Origin: an uncultured bacterium
GTDB taxonomy: Bacteria; Cyanobacteriota; Vampirovibrionia; Gastranaerophilales; Gastranaerophilaceae
Assembly (NCBI GenBank): GCA_949299935.1
Contig: CASGCE010000008.1
Span: 27,163 to 91,162, forward strand
Direction: 5' to 3'
Length of the DNA: 64,000 nucleotides
Shown one piece after another: positions 63,878 to 64,000 of this stretch. Each line of letters starts with the position of its first letter. The stretch's first letter is position 1. A program made the position numbers and the translations under genes. The notes under the pieces are model-generated. The model was not told where the DNA came from, did no database searches, and was given only the letters and a program-made list of their open reading frames with translations.

Positions 63878-64000
63878 ATGAAGAATTATAGTTCAAGAAA
63901 AGGATTTACATTAGCGGAGGTTTTGATAACACTCGCTATAGTCGGGATAATAGCGGTATTAACCATACCGACATTAATCAGTAATTATAAAAAGAAACAA
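63878..64000 (+). CDS. type IV prepilin-like protein, cassette 2, 5' part
   Basis: The first 41 codons before the window ends. The residues are identical to the first 41 of cassette 1 (leader, Gly9 cleavage site, FTLAEV helix), with only two silent changes. Whether the remaining body matches cassette 1 or differs cannot be seen. Confidence 0.85.
   Translation, partial: MKNYSSRKGFTLAEVLITLAIVGIIAVLTIPTLISNYKKKQ

Larger units (their letters stand above)
63798..64000 (+). repeat. 203-bp direct repeat, copy 2
   Basis: Second copy of the block at 62850-63052. Differences: two in the bases just after the G tract, two in the promoter spacer and two silent changes in the pilin codons. Confidence 0.95.

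Noticed and set aside
62850..64000. CRISPR array or diversity-generating retroelement
   Set aside because: Only two repeats, 948 bp apart, with a coding gene between; no reverse transcriptase, cas gene or template repeat is present.

Overview
The window looks like chromosomal DNA from an AT-rich, non-photosynthetic, anaerobic diderm bacterium of the Melainabacteria/Vampirovibrionia (Gastranaerophilales-type) branch next to Cyanobacteria. The strongest marker is the RNA polymerase beta' subunit split into two genes, in the order rpoB-rpoC1-rpoC2, with a long RpoC2 as in Cyanobacteria. LptC- and LptA-like proteins, TolC and a MacA-type adaptor indicate an outer membrane. PerR, rubredoxin, two rubrerythrins and a flavodiiron protein indicate an anaerobe that defends itself against O2 and peroxide. 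The lineage call is inference from these markers; no 16S rRNA, tRNA, CRISPR array or complete insertion sequence was seen.

Layout. 1-9159: the 3' end of tgt, mutS, small unknown genes, then a leftward run trx-ccdA-ribH-murQ-gpsA-ricT. 9160-9798: a non-coding structured element with 18-bp terminal inverted repeats. 9799-20214: a tiny gene, a DUF3137 protein and the rpoB-rpoC1-rpoC2 operon with a clear terminator. 20215-24658: an rpoB leader, two lineage-specific small genes and a double-domain M16 protease. 24734-27655: a PerR-controlled oxidative-stress cluster. 27723-31272: an unknown gene, a glycosyltransferase and thrS (no TGS domain). 31433-34358: a small XRE regulator with an operator-like repeat, ssb, and a DUF1537 kinase/PdxA-type dehydrogenase pair. 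34450-37731: dapA-secD-secF. 37885-44691: a tight rightward operon lptC-lptA-TPR-dprA-topA-aroE. 44702-49226: a tripartite efflux system (TolC, adaptor, ATPase, permease). 49296-53184: TrkH/TrkA potassium uptake, YggT and MTA phosphorylase. 53476-62738: a lytic transglycosylase, a 609-residue lineage protein, an M20 peptidase, mutS2, a glutamate-synthase-type flavoprotein and envelope hypotheticals.

The most unusual region is the right edge (62779-64000). A 203-bp block occurs twice at a spacing of 948 bp, with six mismatches and no indels. Each block holds a G9 tract inside a 14-15 codon open reading frame with its own promoter and Shine-Dalgarno site, then a near-consensus promoter, then a prepilin-like gene whose ATG lies 6 nt after the -10 box. 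Adding one G would fuse the short frame to the pilin frame in both copies; G8 and G9 both stop at once. This could be a slippage-controlled or leaderless pilin cassette family. Promoters placing the start codon at or near the transcription start (6-7 nt between -10 and ATG) recur at several unrelated genes in the window, so leaderless mRNAs may be common in this organism.
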